A program made the translations under genes and the position numbers. Below are positions 39,979 through 47,977 of a stretch of 50,903 nt of DNA, in pieces (position 1 is the stretch's first letter; every line of letters starts with the position of its first letter). The notes below the pieces were generated by a model. The model saw only the letters and a list, made by a program, of their open reading frames with translations. It did not search any database and was not told the DNA's origin. Origin of the DNA: a virus; IMG/VR virus record IMGVR_UViG_3300037845_000048, positions 1-50,903 of that record, one strand, 5' to 3'.

Positions 39979-40508
39979 CCCTTGAAGACCTCTCGGTTCT
40001 GGACGCGCACAAGGCGGCGAGGTTCGCTCCGGGCTATCCGCCGCTGGTCAGGACGTTTTACAGCCCAGTCGACGATGTCCATGCGGCCCTCGTGGATCTG
40101 ATCAAGTCGGCGCGCACGAGCCTGGTGGTTGCGGTCTACGGCTTCGATGATGACGAGCTGGCCGAGGCGTTGCACGAGAAGCTGGACGACGAGCGCGTGT
40201 TCGTGCAGCTCACGCTTGATTCCAGCCAGGCGGCCGGGGTGCACGAGCGGGCGCTGTTGGCGAAGGACGCGTTCCCGTCGAACTCGGTGGTGGCCGGGCG
40301 CTCGGAGAAGGGCGCCATCATGCATCTTAAGATGCTTATTGTCGATAGCTTGGATGTGGTGACCGGTTCGACGAACTGGTCCACGAGCGGCGAGTCCCTT
40401 CAAGACAATCAACTCACTGTCATCAGAGACCCGCTGGTAGCGGCCGAGGCCCGCACCCGGGTTGACATGATTCATACGCATATGCTCACGGCTGCGGCGA
40501 AGAAGTGA
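39975..40508 (+). CDS. phospholipase D-family (single HKD) protein
   Basis: 177 aa, ATG in a 4-nt overlap. HKD motif H117-x-K119-x4-D124 followed by GSTNWS, and an N-terminal strand-helix [19 protein letters not shown], as in Nuc/PLDc_2 proteins that dimerise to form one active site. Likely a nuclease or phosphodiesterase. The HKD region is encoded by AT-rich codons including a 14-bp perfect palindrome (40322-40335), unlike the rest of the gene. Confidence 0.75.
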   Translation: MTLEDLSVLDAHKAARFAPGYPPLVRTFYSPVDDVHAALVDLIKSARTSLVVAVYGFDDDELAEALHEKLDDERVFVQLTLDSSQAAGVHERALLAKDAFPSNSVVAGRSEKGAIMHLKMLIVDSLDVVTGSTNWSTSGESLQDNQLTVIRDPLVAAEARTRVDMIHTHMLTAAAKK

Positions 40509-40696
40509 CCGCGGTCCTGTCGTATCTGAACCGGGACTTCTGGGGCCCGGTGTGGCCGAACCTGGTGGCGTCGGTGTTGTGGGCGGCTCCGGCGTTCACG
40601 GTGCACCACCGGTTGATGCGTAGGCATACGACGCGGGAGATCGACCGGCAGACCCGGGAGTTGAAGGCGCACATGGACAAGATGGGCGCCCCGTGA
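40505..40696 (+). CDS. small membrane protein (putative holin-like)
   Basis: 63 aa, GTG in a GTGA overlap. One hydrophobic helix ([16 protein letters not shown]) and a basic, then charged C-terminal helix. Adjacent to the endolysin gene, so a lysis role is plausible. Confidence 0.6.
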   Translation: MTAVLSYLNRDFWGPVWPNLVASVLWAAPAFTVHHRLMRRHTTREIDRQTRELKAHMDKMGAP

Positions 40697-41640
40697 CCAC
40701 CATCGCGTACCCCGACGTCTCCAACTACGAGGGCCCGATGCCGCTTCAGGCCGGGACGGTCGCCGTGTGCGCGAAGGCGACCGAGGGCACGGGCTTCGTC
40801 GACGAGCAGTACGCGCACTTCAAGGCCGAGGCGACGCGGGTCGGCGCGGTGTTCTTCGCGTACCACTACCTGCATCCCGGGGGCGGCGCGGCGCAGGCGC
40901 GGTTCTGCTTCGGCGTGGTGGGGCGCGGGGTGAACGTGATGATCGACCACGAGCCGACCGGCGGCGTGATGCCCAGCTTGCAGGACGCGGTCGACTTCGC
41001 GGTGCAGCTGCGTTCGCTCGGCGCGCTGTGCACCCTGGACTACCTGCCGCACTGGGGGTGGCAGCAGCTGGGGTCGCCGTCGCTCGCGCCGCTGGCGTCG
41101 GCCGGCCTGTCGCTGGCGTCGAGCAGCTACACGGCGTACTCGGACACGGGTGTCGGGTGGCAGTCGTACGGCGGGATGTCGCCGGTGACGTGGCAGTGGA
41201 CGGATTCGCAGCCGTATTCGGGGACCCACGTGGACTTCAACGCCTACCGTGGGACGTTGGACCAATTCCGGGCGCTGCTCGGGCTGAAGACACTGGAGGC
41301 TGACATGGCGCTGACGGTCGCCGATGCGAACCTGGTAGCCGATTATGTCCTGAACCGCCCGCTCGGGGAGATCGACCTCGCCGGGCATCTGACCGGGCAG
41401 CAGCTGAGCCTGGGGCATCTGGTCGCGCAGGCGCATGCCGACCTGGACGGCAAGCTTGACGCGTTGGGCGTGAAGGTGGACGCGGCGAACACGGCGCTCG
41501 CGGCGCTCAAGCTGGGTGGTGTGGATCTGGCGGCGCTGGAGTCGCTGATCGAGGCGCATCTCGCGGCCGGTTCGGTGCCGTCGGTGATCGCTGCGGCGGT
41601 GGCGAAGCATTTCGGCGCGGACCTGACCGCCGGGGGCTGA
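40693..41640 (+). CDS. endolysin, GH25 muramidase
   Basis: 315 aa, GTG in a GTGA overlap. GH25 features: Asp8 in YPDVSNYEG, KATEGTGF (Glu31), catalytic pair Asp85-x-Glu87 in MIDHEPTGG, and a C-terminal strand WQWTDSQPYSGTHVDFNAY. The enzyme cuts the glycan strands of peptidoglycan. The last ~110 residues are a helical, Ala/Leu-rich extension, perhaps a wall-binding or oligomerisation module. No signal peptide, so export depends on a holin. Confidence 0.88.
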   Translation: MTTIAYPDVSNYEGPMPLQAGTVAVCAKATEGTGFVDEQYAHFKAEATRVGAVFFAYHYLHPGGGAAQARFCFGVVGRGVNVMIDHEPTGGVMPSLQDAVDFAVQLRSLGALCTLDYLPHWGWQQLGSPSLAPLASAGLSLASSSYTAYSDTGVGWQSYGGMSPVTWQWTDSQPYSGTHVDFNAYRGTLDQFRALLGLKTLEADMALTVADANLVADYVLNRPLGEIDLAGHLTGQQLSLGHLVAQAHADLDGKLDALGVKVDAANTALAALKLGGVDLAALESLIEAHLAAGSVPSVIAAAVAKHFGADLTAGG

Positions 41641-41641
41641 C

Positions 41642-41986
41642 GTGGGCGTCCTTGGCGACCTGGAGTCGGTGGAGGCGGATCTGCGGGTGGAGTTCGTGCG
41701 TTCGCATGTGCGGGCGCACGTGAAGCAGTTCGCGGGGCTGTTCGCCGGGGCGCTGGCGGTGTCGCTGGCGTCGGGGGGCTGGCATGTGGCGGGGTGGGCG
41801 GCTCTAGGTTCGCTGGCGCTGGCGGCTGCGGGTGCGGCGGCGCGGCAGGTGTGGCCGCAGGTGCCGTGGCCGGCGGTGCTGGCGGTGGTGCGCGACGCGC
41901 AGGACGTCGCGGACCGTCCGGCGCGCCCCGTCGCGGCCCTGTCGACGCCGACGATCCAGGCGCCCACGGCGCCCCCTGGGTCGTGA
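41642..41986 (+). CDS. membrane protein (putative holin)
   Basis: 114 aa, GTG two bases after the endolysin stop. Two hydrophobic helices (FAGLFAGALAVSLASGGW and AALGSLALAAAGAAA), a basic start and a polar Pro/Ala tail; this is the commonest holin layout next to actinophage endolysins. Confidence 0.65.
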   Translation: MGVLGDLESVEADLRVEFVRSHVRAHVKQFAGLFAGALAVSLASGGWHVAGWAALGSLALAAAGAAARQVWPQVPWPAVLAVVRDAQDVADRPARPVAALSTPTIQAPTAPPGS

Positions 41987-42441
41987 ACGCGGGGCCGCTG
42001 CTCGGGCCTTCCGGGCGCCGCGTGGGGTTGCGGGTGGTGCTGCGGCGCCAGTGCTATGAGGCGGGGGCGGCGGTGGCGTGCCTGTCGGGGGCGGTGGAGG
42101 CGTTCACGGGGCGCGGGAGCACGGTGGCGGCGCTGGTGTTCCCGTGGTGGGGGCTGCGGTTGGCGGGGTTGATGCTGGCGGGGGGCGGTGCGTGTACGTT
42201 GGCGGGCCTGGGTGGGGCGGGTCTTCTGGTGGACGACGTGCGGCGGGTGCTGGCGCGGCGGGTGGAGCAGTTGGGGCAGTTCGTGCAGGCGATTCTGCTG
42301 GTGGTTCTCGGGGCTGGTGCGTTGTCGCGGGGTTACAGTGGTGTGATCTTCGGTGCGGTGTTCTGCGGTGTGGGGGTGGGGGCGTTGGTGAGGGGTTGGG
42401 AGATCTCCAAGTCGTTCGCCGACGCGGGGAAGCTGCTGTGA
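41983..42441 (+). CDS. multi-pass membrane protein
   Basis: 152 aa, GTG in a GTGA overlap. About four hydrophobic segments (e.g. GLRLAGLMLAGGGACTLAGL, AILLVVLGAGALS, GVIFGAVFCGVGVG). No family recognised; a membrane or lysis role is inferred from position. Confidence 0.6.
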   Translation: MNAGPLLGPSGRRVGLRVVLRRQCYEAGAAVACLSGAVEAFTGRGSTVAALVFPWWGLRLAGLMLAGGGACTLAGLGGAGLLVDDVRRVLARRVEQLGQFVQAILLVVLGAGALSRGYSGVIFGAVFCGVGVGALVRGWEISKSFADAGKLL

Positions 42442-42863
42442 GCGGGGACAACTGGACGGCGGTCGGCGTGGTGCTGGCGCTGGGCGGTACCGCGCTCAAT
42501 TTCGCGCGTGCGTGGCGCAAGCGGGAGCGCGATGCGGCGGCGGCTCCGTTCCTGGCGGGGCATGAGGCGGTGGAGGCGGCGAAGGACGCGCTCGATCTGA
42601 GGAAGGCGGAGCTCGCGGAGCTGCGGGGGCAGCGGGAGAAGTTGCAGCAGGATCTGGCGCAGGCGTTGGCGGACAACAGGGCGCAGGCGACGCAGATCAC
42701 TGATCTGTATGTGAAGTTGGGTACGGCGAACGGGGACAACGCGGCGTTGCAGCGGCAGGCTGATCTGGCGCGGGAGCGTGAGGAGCATGATCGGGCGCGG
42801 ATCGCGGAGTTGGAGGCGTCGGTGCTGGATTTGCGTAAGCAGCTCGGGATGGGGATTCCGTAG
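42438..42863 (+). CDS. membrane-anchored coiled-coil protein
   Basis: 141 aa, GTG in a GTGA overlap. One N-terminal hydrophobic helix (AVGVVLALGGTALNFARAW), then a ~100-residue heptad-rich coiled coil. The layout resembles spanin-like or lysis accessory proteins, though actinophages normally lack canonical spanins. Confidence 0.6.
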   Translation: MSGDNWTAVGVVLALGGTALNFARAWRKRERDAAAAPFLAGHEAVEAAKDALDLRKAELAELRGQREKLQQDLAQALADNRAQATQITDLYVKLGTANGDNAALQRQADLAREREEHDRARIAELEASVLDLRKQLGMGIP

Positions 42864-42914
42864 GCCGGTGGGGGGTGCGGGTTGAGCGTGGGGCTGCGGG
42901 GGGATTGTGGGGGT

Positions 42915-43310
42915 GTGAGCGAGTCGTCGCAGGAGGCGTTCGAGCGGGGGCACCGTGCCGGGGGCGTTGAGGCGCAACTGGCCGAGCACCAGAAGCACCT
43001 ACAGACGATCAACGGGTCCATCGACCGGGGTGTGGACGGCCTCGCCAGTGTGAATCTGACGGTGCAGCACATGTATGACGAGCTGACGGCGAAGTTGGAC
43101 ACGGTGATCGCGACTGCGAAGGCGGCGGCGGATACCGTGGTGGCGACGGCTGAGGCTTTGCGTCAGCAGGGTGAGGCTCAGCGTACGGCGGATCAGGATG
43201 CGACGACGAAGTCTGATCGGTCGTGGACGCCGTTCACGCGGTTTTTCGCGGTGTTGGCGGCGACGGCGACGGGTGTGGTGATCTGGGCGACGCTGTTCCG
43301 GCACCACTGA
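42915..43310 (+). CDS. XhlA/holin-like protein with C-terminal membrane helix
   Basis: 131 aa. The GTG at 42915 is preferred (G-rich ribosome site) over an in-frame GTG at 42882. The N-terminal part (GHRAGGVEAQLAEHQKHLQT INGSI) is a coiled coil; one C-terminal helix (FFAVLAATATGVVIWATLF) anchors it. This matches XhlA-like lysis proteins. A modest GGCCC/GGGCC hairpin lies downstream before the convergent gene. Confidence 0.65.
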   Translation: MSESSQEAFERGHRAGGVEAQLAEHQKHLQTINGSIDRGVDGLASVNLTVQHMYDELTAKLDTVIATAKAAADTVVATAEALRQQGEAQRTADQDATTKSDRSWTPFTRFFAVLAATATGVVIWATLFRHH

Positions 43311-43377
43311 GCGCGCAAGCTGAGCCTGGGCCCGACGGGGGGTCTAGGGGCCTTTCCTCACTGCGCTTTTGCCGTTC

Positions 43378-43701
43378 CTATTCGCTCCGAGGCGCTGTGT
43401 GCTCGCAGCCGTCTGGCGTGAATGAGACGTGCACCCATCCGGACGCCTCGTCCGTCTCGCCACGCTTGATCGTGTACCCGTTGTTCATGGCGAGTAGGTC
43501 GAGCTGGTCGAGGATAGGCGCCTTGACCCAGCGTTCGGCGGGGGAGGCGCCGATGGTGCGCAGCAGCCGCATCTCTGTGTGCATGACGCCGCAGTCGAAG
43601 CCGCCCACGAATGCCGCGTCGTCGTAGGGTCCTCCGGCGCTGGCGCAGACGGTGAAGGGTACGGCGAGGCTGAGTGCGTCGGGGTTTTCGTTGTCGGTCA
43701 T
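43378..43701 (-). CDS. conserved-type phage hypothetical protein
   Basis: 107 aa, ATG. The series PFTVCASAGGPYDDAAFVGG, MHTEMRLL and IKRGETDEASGWVHVSFTPD recalls a small protein repeated in many actinophage accessory regions. Unknown function. Confidence 0.65.
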   Translation of the reverse strand: MTDNENPDALSLAVPFTVCASAGGPYDDAAFVGGFDCGVMHTEMRLLRTIGASPAERWVKAPILDQLDLLAMNNGYTIKRGETDEASGWVHVSFTPDGCEHTAPRSE

Positions 43702-43705
43702 GCGC

Positions 43706-44308
43706 TCAGGGTGACATATCGTCGGCCGCTTTCGAGTCGGCGATTAGCTTCGCCTTCCGCGCAGCCTTGAATCTCTGGTCTGCGGCGCGCTTACAGATCT
43801 TGCAGTCACGGCTGTTGTCGGGCCTACGGTATGTGTTCTCTTCGTCGTAGGGATGGCCCTGCCAGCAGTGGGTTTTCCTGGCACGGATCGCGCTAGGCCC
43901 ACGGCTTCGTAGCATGTTGGTCTGATGCGTGACAGCTTCCAGGTGCTCCGGGTTCACGCACAGGCGATGCGGACACGCGGGGCCGCCTGGGCAATCGGCA
44001 TCCCGCGTATGGCAAAGGTGGTCGATCTCCAGGCCGTCGGGGATCACGCCAACAAATATCAGATAGGAGGCAACATGCGCACTCCGGAACTTACCCTGGA
44101 ACCGGAATCTCCCATAACCCTCGGGGCTCGGCTTGTCGGTCCAGATCCAGCAGCCATCCGTCTTGACTACTTTCGACAGGAAGCGATCCCTGGGAGTGCG
44201 CAACTCGGTAGAACCGGTAAGCCTCCAGCGGCCGTAGTGTTTAGAGCACATCCTGCGAGCTAGAACCGGGCTGTCGCAGCCGTCGATTTCGCATGTACGC
44301 TGAGCCAT
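43706..44308 (-). CDS. HNH homing endonuclease with N-terminal zinc finger
   Basis: 200 aa. The ATG at 44308 is chosen for its GGGAGGGG site. N-terminal CEIDGCDSPVLARRMCSKHY is a zinc finger. The HNH core has CWIW, EIDHLCHT, a Cys-rich insert (DCPGGPACPHRLC) and NPEHLEAVTH. A last Cys/His repeat (HCWQGHPY to CKIC) matches the repeats of the endonuclease at 38003. Free-standing; codon use less GC-rich than neighbours. Confidence 0.85.
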   Translation of the reverse strand: MAQRTCEIDGCDSPVLARRMCSKHYGRWRLTGSTELRTPRDRFLSKVVKTDGCWIWTDKPSPEGYGRFRFQGKFRSAHVASYLIFVGVIPDGLEIDHLCHTRDADCPGGPACPHRLCVNPEHLEAVTHQTNMLRSRGPSAIRARKTHCWQGHPYDEENTYRRPDNSRDCKICKRAADQRFKAARKAKLIADSKAADDMSP

Positions 44309-44347
44309 GAGGCCCCTCCCACTAGGCGGTCTCCATCCCCCGGGCCG

Positions 44348-44377
44348 TTGACGCGGCTGCGGGGGTTTTACTATAAC
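44348..44377 (+). promoter_or_regulatory. strong sigma70-like promoter
   Basis: TTGACG (44348-44353) stands 18 nt from TATAAC (44372-44377), or 17 nt from CTATAA. Transcription would start near 44384 and run into a hairpin at 44412-44446, with no gene between. It points against the adjacent leftward genes. Confidence 0.65.
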
Positions 44378-44411
44378 GATCTTACCAGTAGGCACCCCCC
44401 GGGACAGAGCG

Positions 44412-44446
44412 GAACGCCCCGCGTCCTGGATGGATGCGGGGCGTTC
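44412..44446. terminator. hairpin terminator
   Basis: A perfect 11-bp stem (44412-44422 with 44436-44446) and 13-nt loop. It ends any short transcript from the 44348 promoter and may also stop leftward transcription. With the promoter it bounds a possible ~60-nt RNA. Confidence 0.7.
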
Positions 44447-44536
44447 GCTGGGTGTGCCGTCGCCGCCCTAGATCACGGACCAGACAACACCCTCGTGGAC
44501 GGGGGCCGAGAGCGCCCCCTCAAAGGGGTAGACAGC

Positions 44537-44564
44537 GGCCCGGCCACCGCGGGGCAACCGGGCC
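44537..44564 (-). terminator. hairpin terminator of leftward operon
   Basis: GGCCCGG (44537-44543) pairs with CCGGGCC (44558-44564) around a 14-nt loop, ~30 nt beyond the stop of the leftward gene ending at 44595. The rest of 44447-44594 holds no gene I can support. Confidence 0.5.
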
Positions 44565-44594
44565 TGACCGCACCATAGCAGCAGGCGGGGACAG

Positions 44595-44900
44595 CTAGAA
44601 CGTCCTGCGCAGGCCGAGGTCTTCGGTAATCGCAGGCAGGTACTCCATCACGTGCCGGCGAAACTCCTCCTCGCCGCTCTCCAGCGCCTTGGCGAAGTCC
44701 TCATCATCGGCAGCCACGAAGATGCCCCAGCCCTCGTGCTGGCGCTGCGCCTCGACGCTCATCCGCATCACGTCGCCCATCGTGTCGAACTCCTCCGGCG
44801 GCGTGTAGACGAGGCACGGACGCCCCTCGAAGAGGATGTGCGCCACCTTCATGGGGCGCCCGAGCCAGTGGGCTCTCTCGACGTGCTCGGTGACTTTCAC
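44595..44900 (-). CDS. hypothetical protein
   Basis: 101 aa, GTG at 44900 fixed by the GTGA overlap with the upstream gene. Mixed alpha/beta (KVAHILFEGRPCLVYTPPEE), acidic. Not recognised. Confidence 0.6.
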   Translation of the reverse strand: MKVTEHVERAHWLGRPMKVAHILFEGRPCLVYTPPEEFDTMGDVMRMSVEAQRQHEGWGIFVAADDEDFAKALESGEEEFRRHVMEYLPAITEDLGLRRTF

Positions 44901-46021
44901 GGCGTAGCTTCCTTGATCGCGGTGTAGGTCGAGCACGGCCAATCCTCAGCATCCGACTCATAGCCGAACGTCAGATGCGCACACTCCAACCGGCCCTCAT
45001 CATCCGGGCGGTGGATATCGAGCACCGCCACAACGGCCGGCGAGCCCGCGTACCGCTCGCGCAACTGCTCCCATTCGGTGACGGCTTCGGCGTGCTCGGC
45101 CTGCTTCCGTGCGCGGTACGCGGCGTGACGCGCCTCGGCTTCGGCGCGTTCTTCGGGCGTGGGCGTGCGGAAGAGGGTGGCTGCTTCGTCGAGCTGCTCG
45201 CGGGAGACCTGGACGTAGGCCTCCATCTTGCGCACCTCTAGGCGCGGCTCGACGGGCTTAGCGTTGGCGGCGGTGGCGATGAGGCCCCCGTACTGCTCGG
45301 CTAGCGCCTCGAAGCCCGTGGGGCGCCTCGGTTCGTCGGGCAGGTAGAACAAGCGCGAGGCGACATTCAGGAACGCCCCGTCGTCTGTGAGCGCCTCGTA
45401 CAGCCGCGCCGGGAAGTGCGTGTGCGTGCCGTCCTTGCCGATGCGCAGGTTGCCGGTGACCGGGTTGAACGTGCCGTGGCGGTCCAGGAGGGGCTCGATC
45501 CTGTAGCCGCAGCGCTCGAACGGCTCAGGGACGCCGGTCATGTGCGCGCTCGCCTCTATGATCACGGGCCGCTCGGCGATCCACGACTCGTACAGCGTCT
45601 CCAGGTCCTCAAACGCCGCGTCGCTGCCGCCGATAACCAGCCGTTCCAGAGTCCTGTCCGCTCGGCTATAGCTAACGCCGCAGTAGCAGGCGGCAGTCTC
45701 GAGCCAGTCGCACGGGCCGCCCTCTTCCAGTCCTTCGCGCGGCAGATAGGAGTGGCAGCCGACATACGCGCCGGAGGGATAGATGTCCGTAAGGCCCCCG
45801 TCCACGCCGGGCTTGTGGCGACGCTCCTGCTCGCGGCCCGGCACGAAGCGATCGACGAGGGGTGCTGCCATCCACCCCGTCATGATCTTCGCGGCGATGG
45901 CCCCGAGCGGCCCGCGCAGGATGAGGACGAGTTCGGCTCCGTGGGCGCCGCGCGGGTCGGCGGGTTCGTCGCGGTAGTCGTAGCTGGCGTTGACTTTGAT
46001 CTCGCGGGTGAACTCGGTCAT
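44897..46021 (-). CDS. two-part hypothetical protein
   Basis: 374 aa, ATG. The N-terminal ~170 residues (ELVLILRGPLGAIAAKIMTG, GAYVGCHSYLPREGLEEGGP, CDWLETAACYCG) resemble a conserved actinophage hypothetical domain with a 'GxHS-P...C-YL-CYY' layout. A charged helical linker is followed by a C-terminal part ending in ECAHLTFGYESD and a WPCSTYTAI motif found in other small proteins here. It looks like a fusion. Function unknown. Confidence 0.65.
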   Translation of the reverse strand: MTEFTREIKVNASYDYRDEPADPRGAHGAELVLILRGPLGAIAAKIMTGWMAAPLVDRFVPGREQERRHKPGVDGGLTDIYPSGAYVGCHSYLPREGLEEGGPCDWLETAACYCGVSYSRADRTLERLVIGGSDAAFEDLETLYESWIAERPVIIEASAHMTGVPEPFERCGYRIEPLLDRHGTFNPVTGNLRIGKDGTHTHFPARLYEALTDDGAFLNVASRLFYLPDEPRRPTGFEALAEQYGGLIATAANAKPVEPRLEVRKMEAYVQVSREQLDEAATLFRTPTPEERAEAEARHAAYRARKQAEHAEAVTEWEQLRERYAGSPAVVAVLDIHRPDDEGRLECAHLTFGYESDAEDWPCSTYTAIKEATP

Positions 46022-46134
46022 GGCTTCTCTCTACGGGTGTCGGTTCGGTCTCGCAACCGGGTTACGCGCCGCCGCTCGCGCCAGTCGCGCCAGTAGTGCA
46101 CGCCCAACGCGGCCGGCGTCACGGCGAGGATCAC
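46018..46134 (-). CDS. tiny membrane peptide (putative)
   Basis: 38 aa from the GTG at 46134; its TGA overlaps the ATG of the next gene in the usual 4-nt way. A short hydrophobic start (ILAVTPAALGVHYW) and a very basic tail. Supported by the overlap and codon bias only. Confidence 0.35.
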   Translation of the reverse strand: MILAVTPAALGVHYWRDWRERRRVTRLRDRTDTRREKP

Positions 46135-46172
46135 GTACGAGGCGGCCGTGAGCGGTAGCTACCCTGGCACGC

Positions 46173-46358
46173 ATGCTGACCGTCACCACCGTCACCGCGA
46201 TCCTCGCCGCGCTCGCCGCTTTCGCCGCGGCCACCGCGGCGCTGTGTACTTGGCAGGCTGTTGCGGAGCGGAGCATGGGGTTCGCTGCGGCGGCGGTTGC
46301 GGTGGCGGGGGTCGCCGTGTTCCTGGCGGTCGCGGCGTTCAAGGTGTCCGGCTGGTGA
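46173..46358 (+). CDS. small two-helix membrane protein
   Basis: 61 aa, ATG. Two hydrophobic helices (AILAALAAFAAATAALCTW and FAAAAVAVAGVAVFLAVAAF). TACCCT (46160-46165) lies 7 nt before the ATG, suggesting a leaderless mRNA, and GGTAGCTACC (46155-46164) is a palindrome overlapping that box. It is the only rightward gene between 43310 and 49544. Confidence 0.6.
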   Translation: MLTVTTVTAILAALAAFAAATAALCTWQAVAERSMGFAAAAVAVAGVAVFLAVAAFKVSGW

Positions 46359-46521
46359 GCGACCGGCCAGATCTCCCGTTCGGGCACCGGTCGGCCGTGT
46401 CCTGACGCGTATGACGGATCGAGCAGCCAGCGTGCATGAAGTAGCGTGCGCGGCGCCGGGTGCTGAACAACGGAACCCACACACGCAACGGACCCAACGC
46501 ATACCGCAGACCGACACGCAT
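46339..46521 (-). CDS. small basic hypothetical protein
   Basis: 60 aa, ATG overlapping the upstream TGA (TGATG). Basic, with FMHAGCSIRH and CPNG. Codon bias is weaker than its neighbours, and its 3' end overlaps the convergent gene by 20 nt, so it is uncertain. Confidence 0.35.
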   Translation of the reverse strand: MRVGLRYALGPLRVWVPLFSTRRRARYFMHAGCSIRHTRQDTADRCPNGRSGRSLTSRTP

Positions 46522-46658
46522 CAGCCGTCCTCGGTCTCGTGCCGGTGGCAGCGCGGGCAGTGGCGCTCACGGTAGAACCGGCCGCGCCCGGCACTGGTCC
46601 ACGCGGACCAGTCGGGCCACGGATGGCCGTTGATCAGGCAACGCAGTCGGTCGATCAT
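46521..46658 (-). CDS. small zinc-binding-type protein
   Basis: 45 aa, ATG overlapping the upstream TGA. Reads MIDRLRCLINGHPWPDWSAW and then HCPRCHRHETEDG, a C-x2-C plus His set. Too short to classify, but the junctions and codons are good. Confidence 0.5.
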   Translation of the reverse strand: MIDRLRCLINGHPWPDWSAWTSAGRGRFYRERHCPRCHRHETEDG

Positions 46659-46987
46659 CAGCCCTCCCGCCCGTCGCTATCGGTGCGCACGCCCCACGCC
46701 CCGCACGCGTCCGCCACCGCCTGGTCATACCCGGCCTGCCAGTCCCCCGCCTGCCCAGGCCCCTCACCCCGGGGCCGCACGATCACTTCGAGGCCGAACC
46801 ACCCCGCATGCTCGATCAGCCCCGGGAGGGTGAACGCGCGGTCGCCGACCTCGTGGCTGCGGATGGTGGGGGCGGCGCCCCCGTGCTTGTCGGCGAGCTG
46901 CTGGAACGAGAGCCCGGCGCGGTGGCGCGCGTCGCGCAGCTGGCGCAGGATCTCGTTGGCTTTCGCGGTCGCGGAGGGGTCAGGCAT
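46658..46987 (-). CDS. XRE-type HTH regulator (putative)
   Basis: 109 aa, ATG. Residues ~10-65 (EILRQLRDARHRAGLSFQQL, then a recognition region with GGAAPTIRSHEVGDRAF) match an XRE/Cro helix-turn-helix. A C-terminal helical part follows. In a leftward accessory operon; DNA target unknown. Confidence 0.7.
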   Translation of the reverse strand: MPDPSATAKANEILRQLRDARHRAGLSFQQLADKHGGAAPTIRSHEVGDRAFTLPGLIEHAGWFGLEVIVRPRGEGPGQAGDWQAGYDQAVADACGAWGVRTDSDGREG

Positions 46988-47639
46988 CGGGTCCGTCCTC
47001 GGTGACGATCTCGTATTCGCCGTCCTTGAGGCACCACGGCCCTCCGTAGAGGGTGATGGTGGGGTGGTGTTCGCGGCGGGCGTGGTTGGGGCTGGTGCAC
47101 CAGTAGGCGTCGCGTGGGGCGTCTTCGCGCAGGATGCCCTGGGTGACGCGCACGCGCAGCGGCTCGACGGGCTTGCGGAGCATGTCGCGTGCGGCCCGCA
47201 GATCAGCCTCGACCTGTTGCGCGGCCTGCTCGTCGTCGGCTTGGGCGCGCGACCACGCGTCGGAGGCCTCCAGCGGATCGGGGTCGCGCTCGCGCCATTC
47301 GGTGCCGTCGGTGTTGCGGTGGCCGCCGGGGTGGCCCGCTTCGCGATAGCACGGGCGCAGGGCGTCGCCGAGCAGGCCGGTTGTGGTCTCGCCGCATCTG
47401 GTGATCCGGTGCAGTTCGGCGTTGGCCTCGTTCAGTGCGGATTCCGTGGCGTCGCGCTGGGACGCCACGCGCGCCACCGCCAGCGTGGCCACGGCCAGCT
47501 TCTGGGCCAGGTCGCGCCGCTCGTCGAGGAGCGCACGCGCGTCGGCGGTGGGGACCTCGACATATACGTCGTCGGTCTCTTCGGACGCGTGGACGGAGAT
47601 GGCGACTCGTTCGATGGCCGCGGTCCTGTCGTCGCTCAT
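46980..47639 (-). CDS. coiled-coil hypothetical protein with Cys/His motifs
   Basis: 219 aa, ATG at 47639 in a 4-nt overlap (an upstream in-frame ATG is rejected). A helical N-terminal two thirds, CYREAGHPGGHRN in the middle, and a C-terminal YWCTSPNHARREHHPTITLY then CLKDGEYEIV, suggesting a metal site. Not recognised. Confidence 0.6.
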   Translation of the reverse strand: MSDDRTAAIERVAISVHASEETDDVYVEVPTADARALLDERRDLAQKLAVATLAVARVASQRDATESALNEANAELHRITRCGETTTGLLGDALRPCYREAGHPGGHRNTDGTEWRERDPDPLEASDAWSRAQADDEQAAQQVEADLRAARDMLRKPVEPLRVRVTQGILREDAPRDAYWCTSPNHARREHHPTITLYGGPWCLKDGEYEIVTEDGPDA

Positions 47640-47977
47640 GCCCCGCTCCTGACGGTCAGGGTGAACGGGAACGCCCCGGGCACCGTGGCCTGCGAGCAGT
47701 AGTGGACGTCGTAGACGTCGTTCGTCACGCCCGGGTCCAAGCGGAAGTGCTGCATGGCGACCACGCCACGGCATGCGCCGCATTCGATCCGGACGACTGC
47801 GGACGACGCGACCGGCTCGGGCGCTGCCGCGGGTCCGACGGTGAGCCCGGCGAGTTCCGCGAACTGCGTAGCCAGCTCGACGAGCCGGTCGGGTGGCGTG
47901 GGTTCCTCGCGGTCCCAGTCGTCGTAGTCGGCGGGGTCGCCCATGCCGGTCATGGACTCGTCAAGCGACTCGGTCAT
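47636..47977 (-). CDS. hypothetical protein
   Basis: 113 aa, ATG. Acidic N-terminus, then IECGACRGVVAMQHF with a CxxC pair. Unknown role. Confidence 0.55.
   Translation of the reverse strand: MTESLDESMTGMGDPADYDDWDREEPTPPDRLVELATQFAELAGLTVGPAAAPEPVASSAVVRIECGACRGVVAMQHFRLDPGVTNDVYDVHYCSQATVPGAFPFTLTVRSGA

Noticed and set aside
44348-44578. 76-aa plus-strand ORF downstream of the strong promoter
   Set aside because: Begins inside the promoter boxes, spans two hairpins and has poor codon bias, so the promoter more likely makes a short RNA.
46031-46594. 187-aa minus-strand frame
   Set aside because: Overlaps the well-coded rightward two-helix gene and smaller leftward genes with correct overlap junctions; composition is shadow-like.
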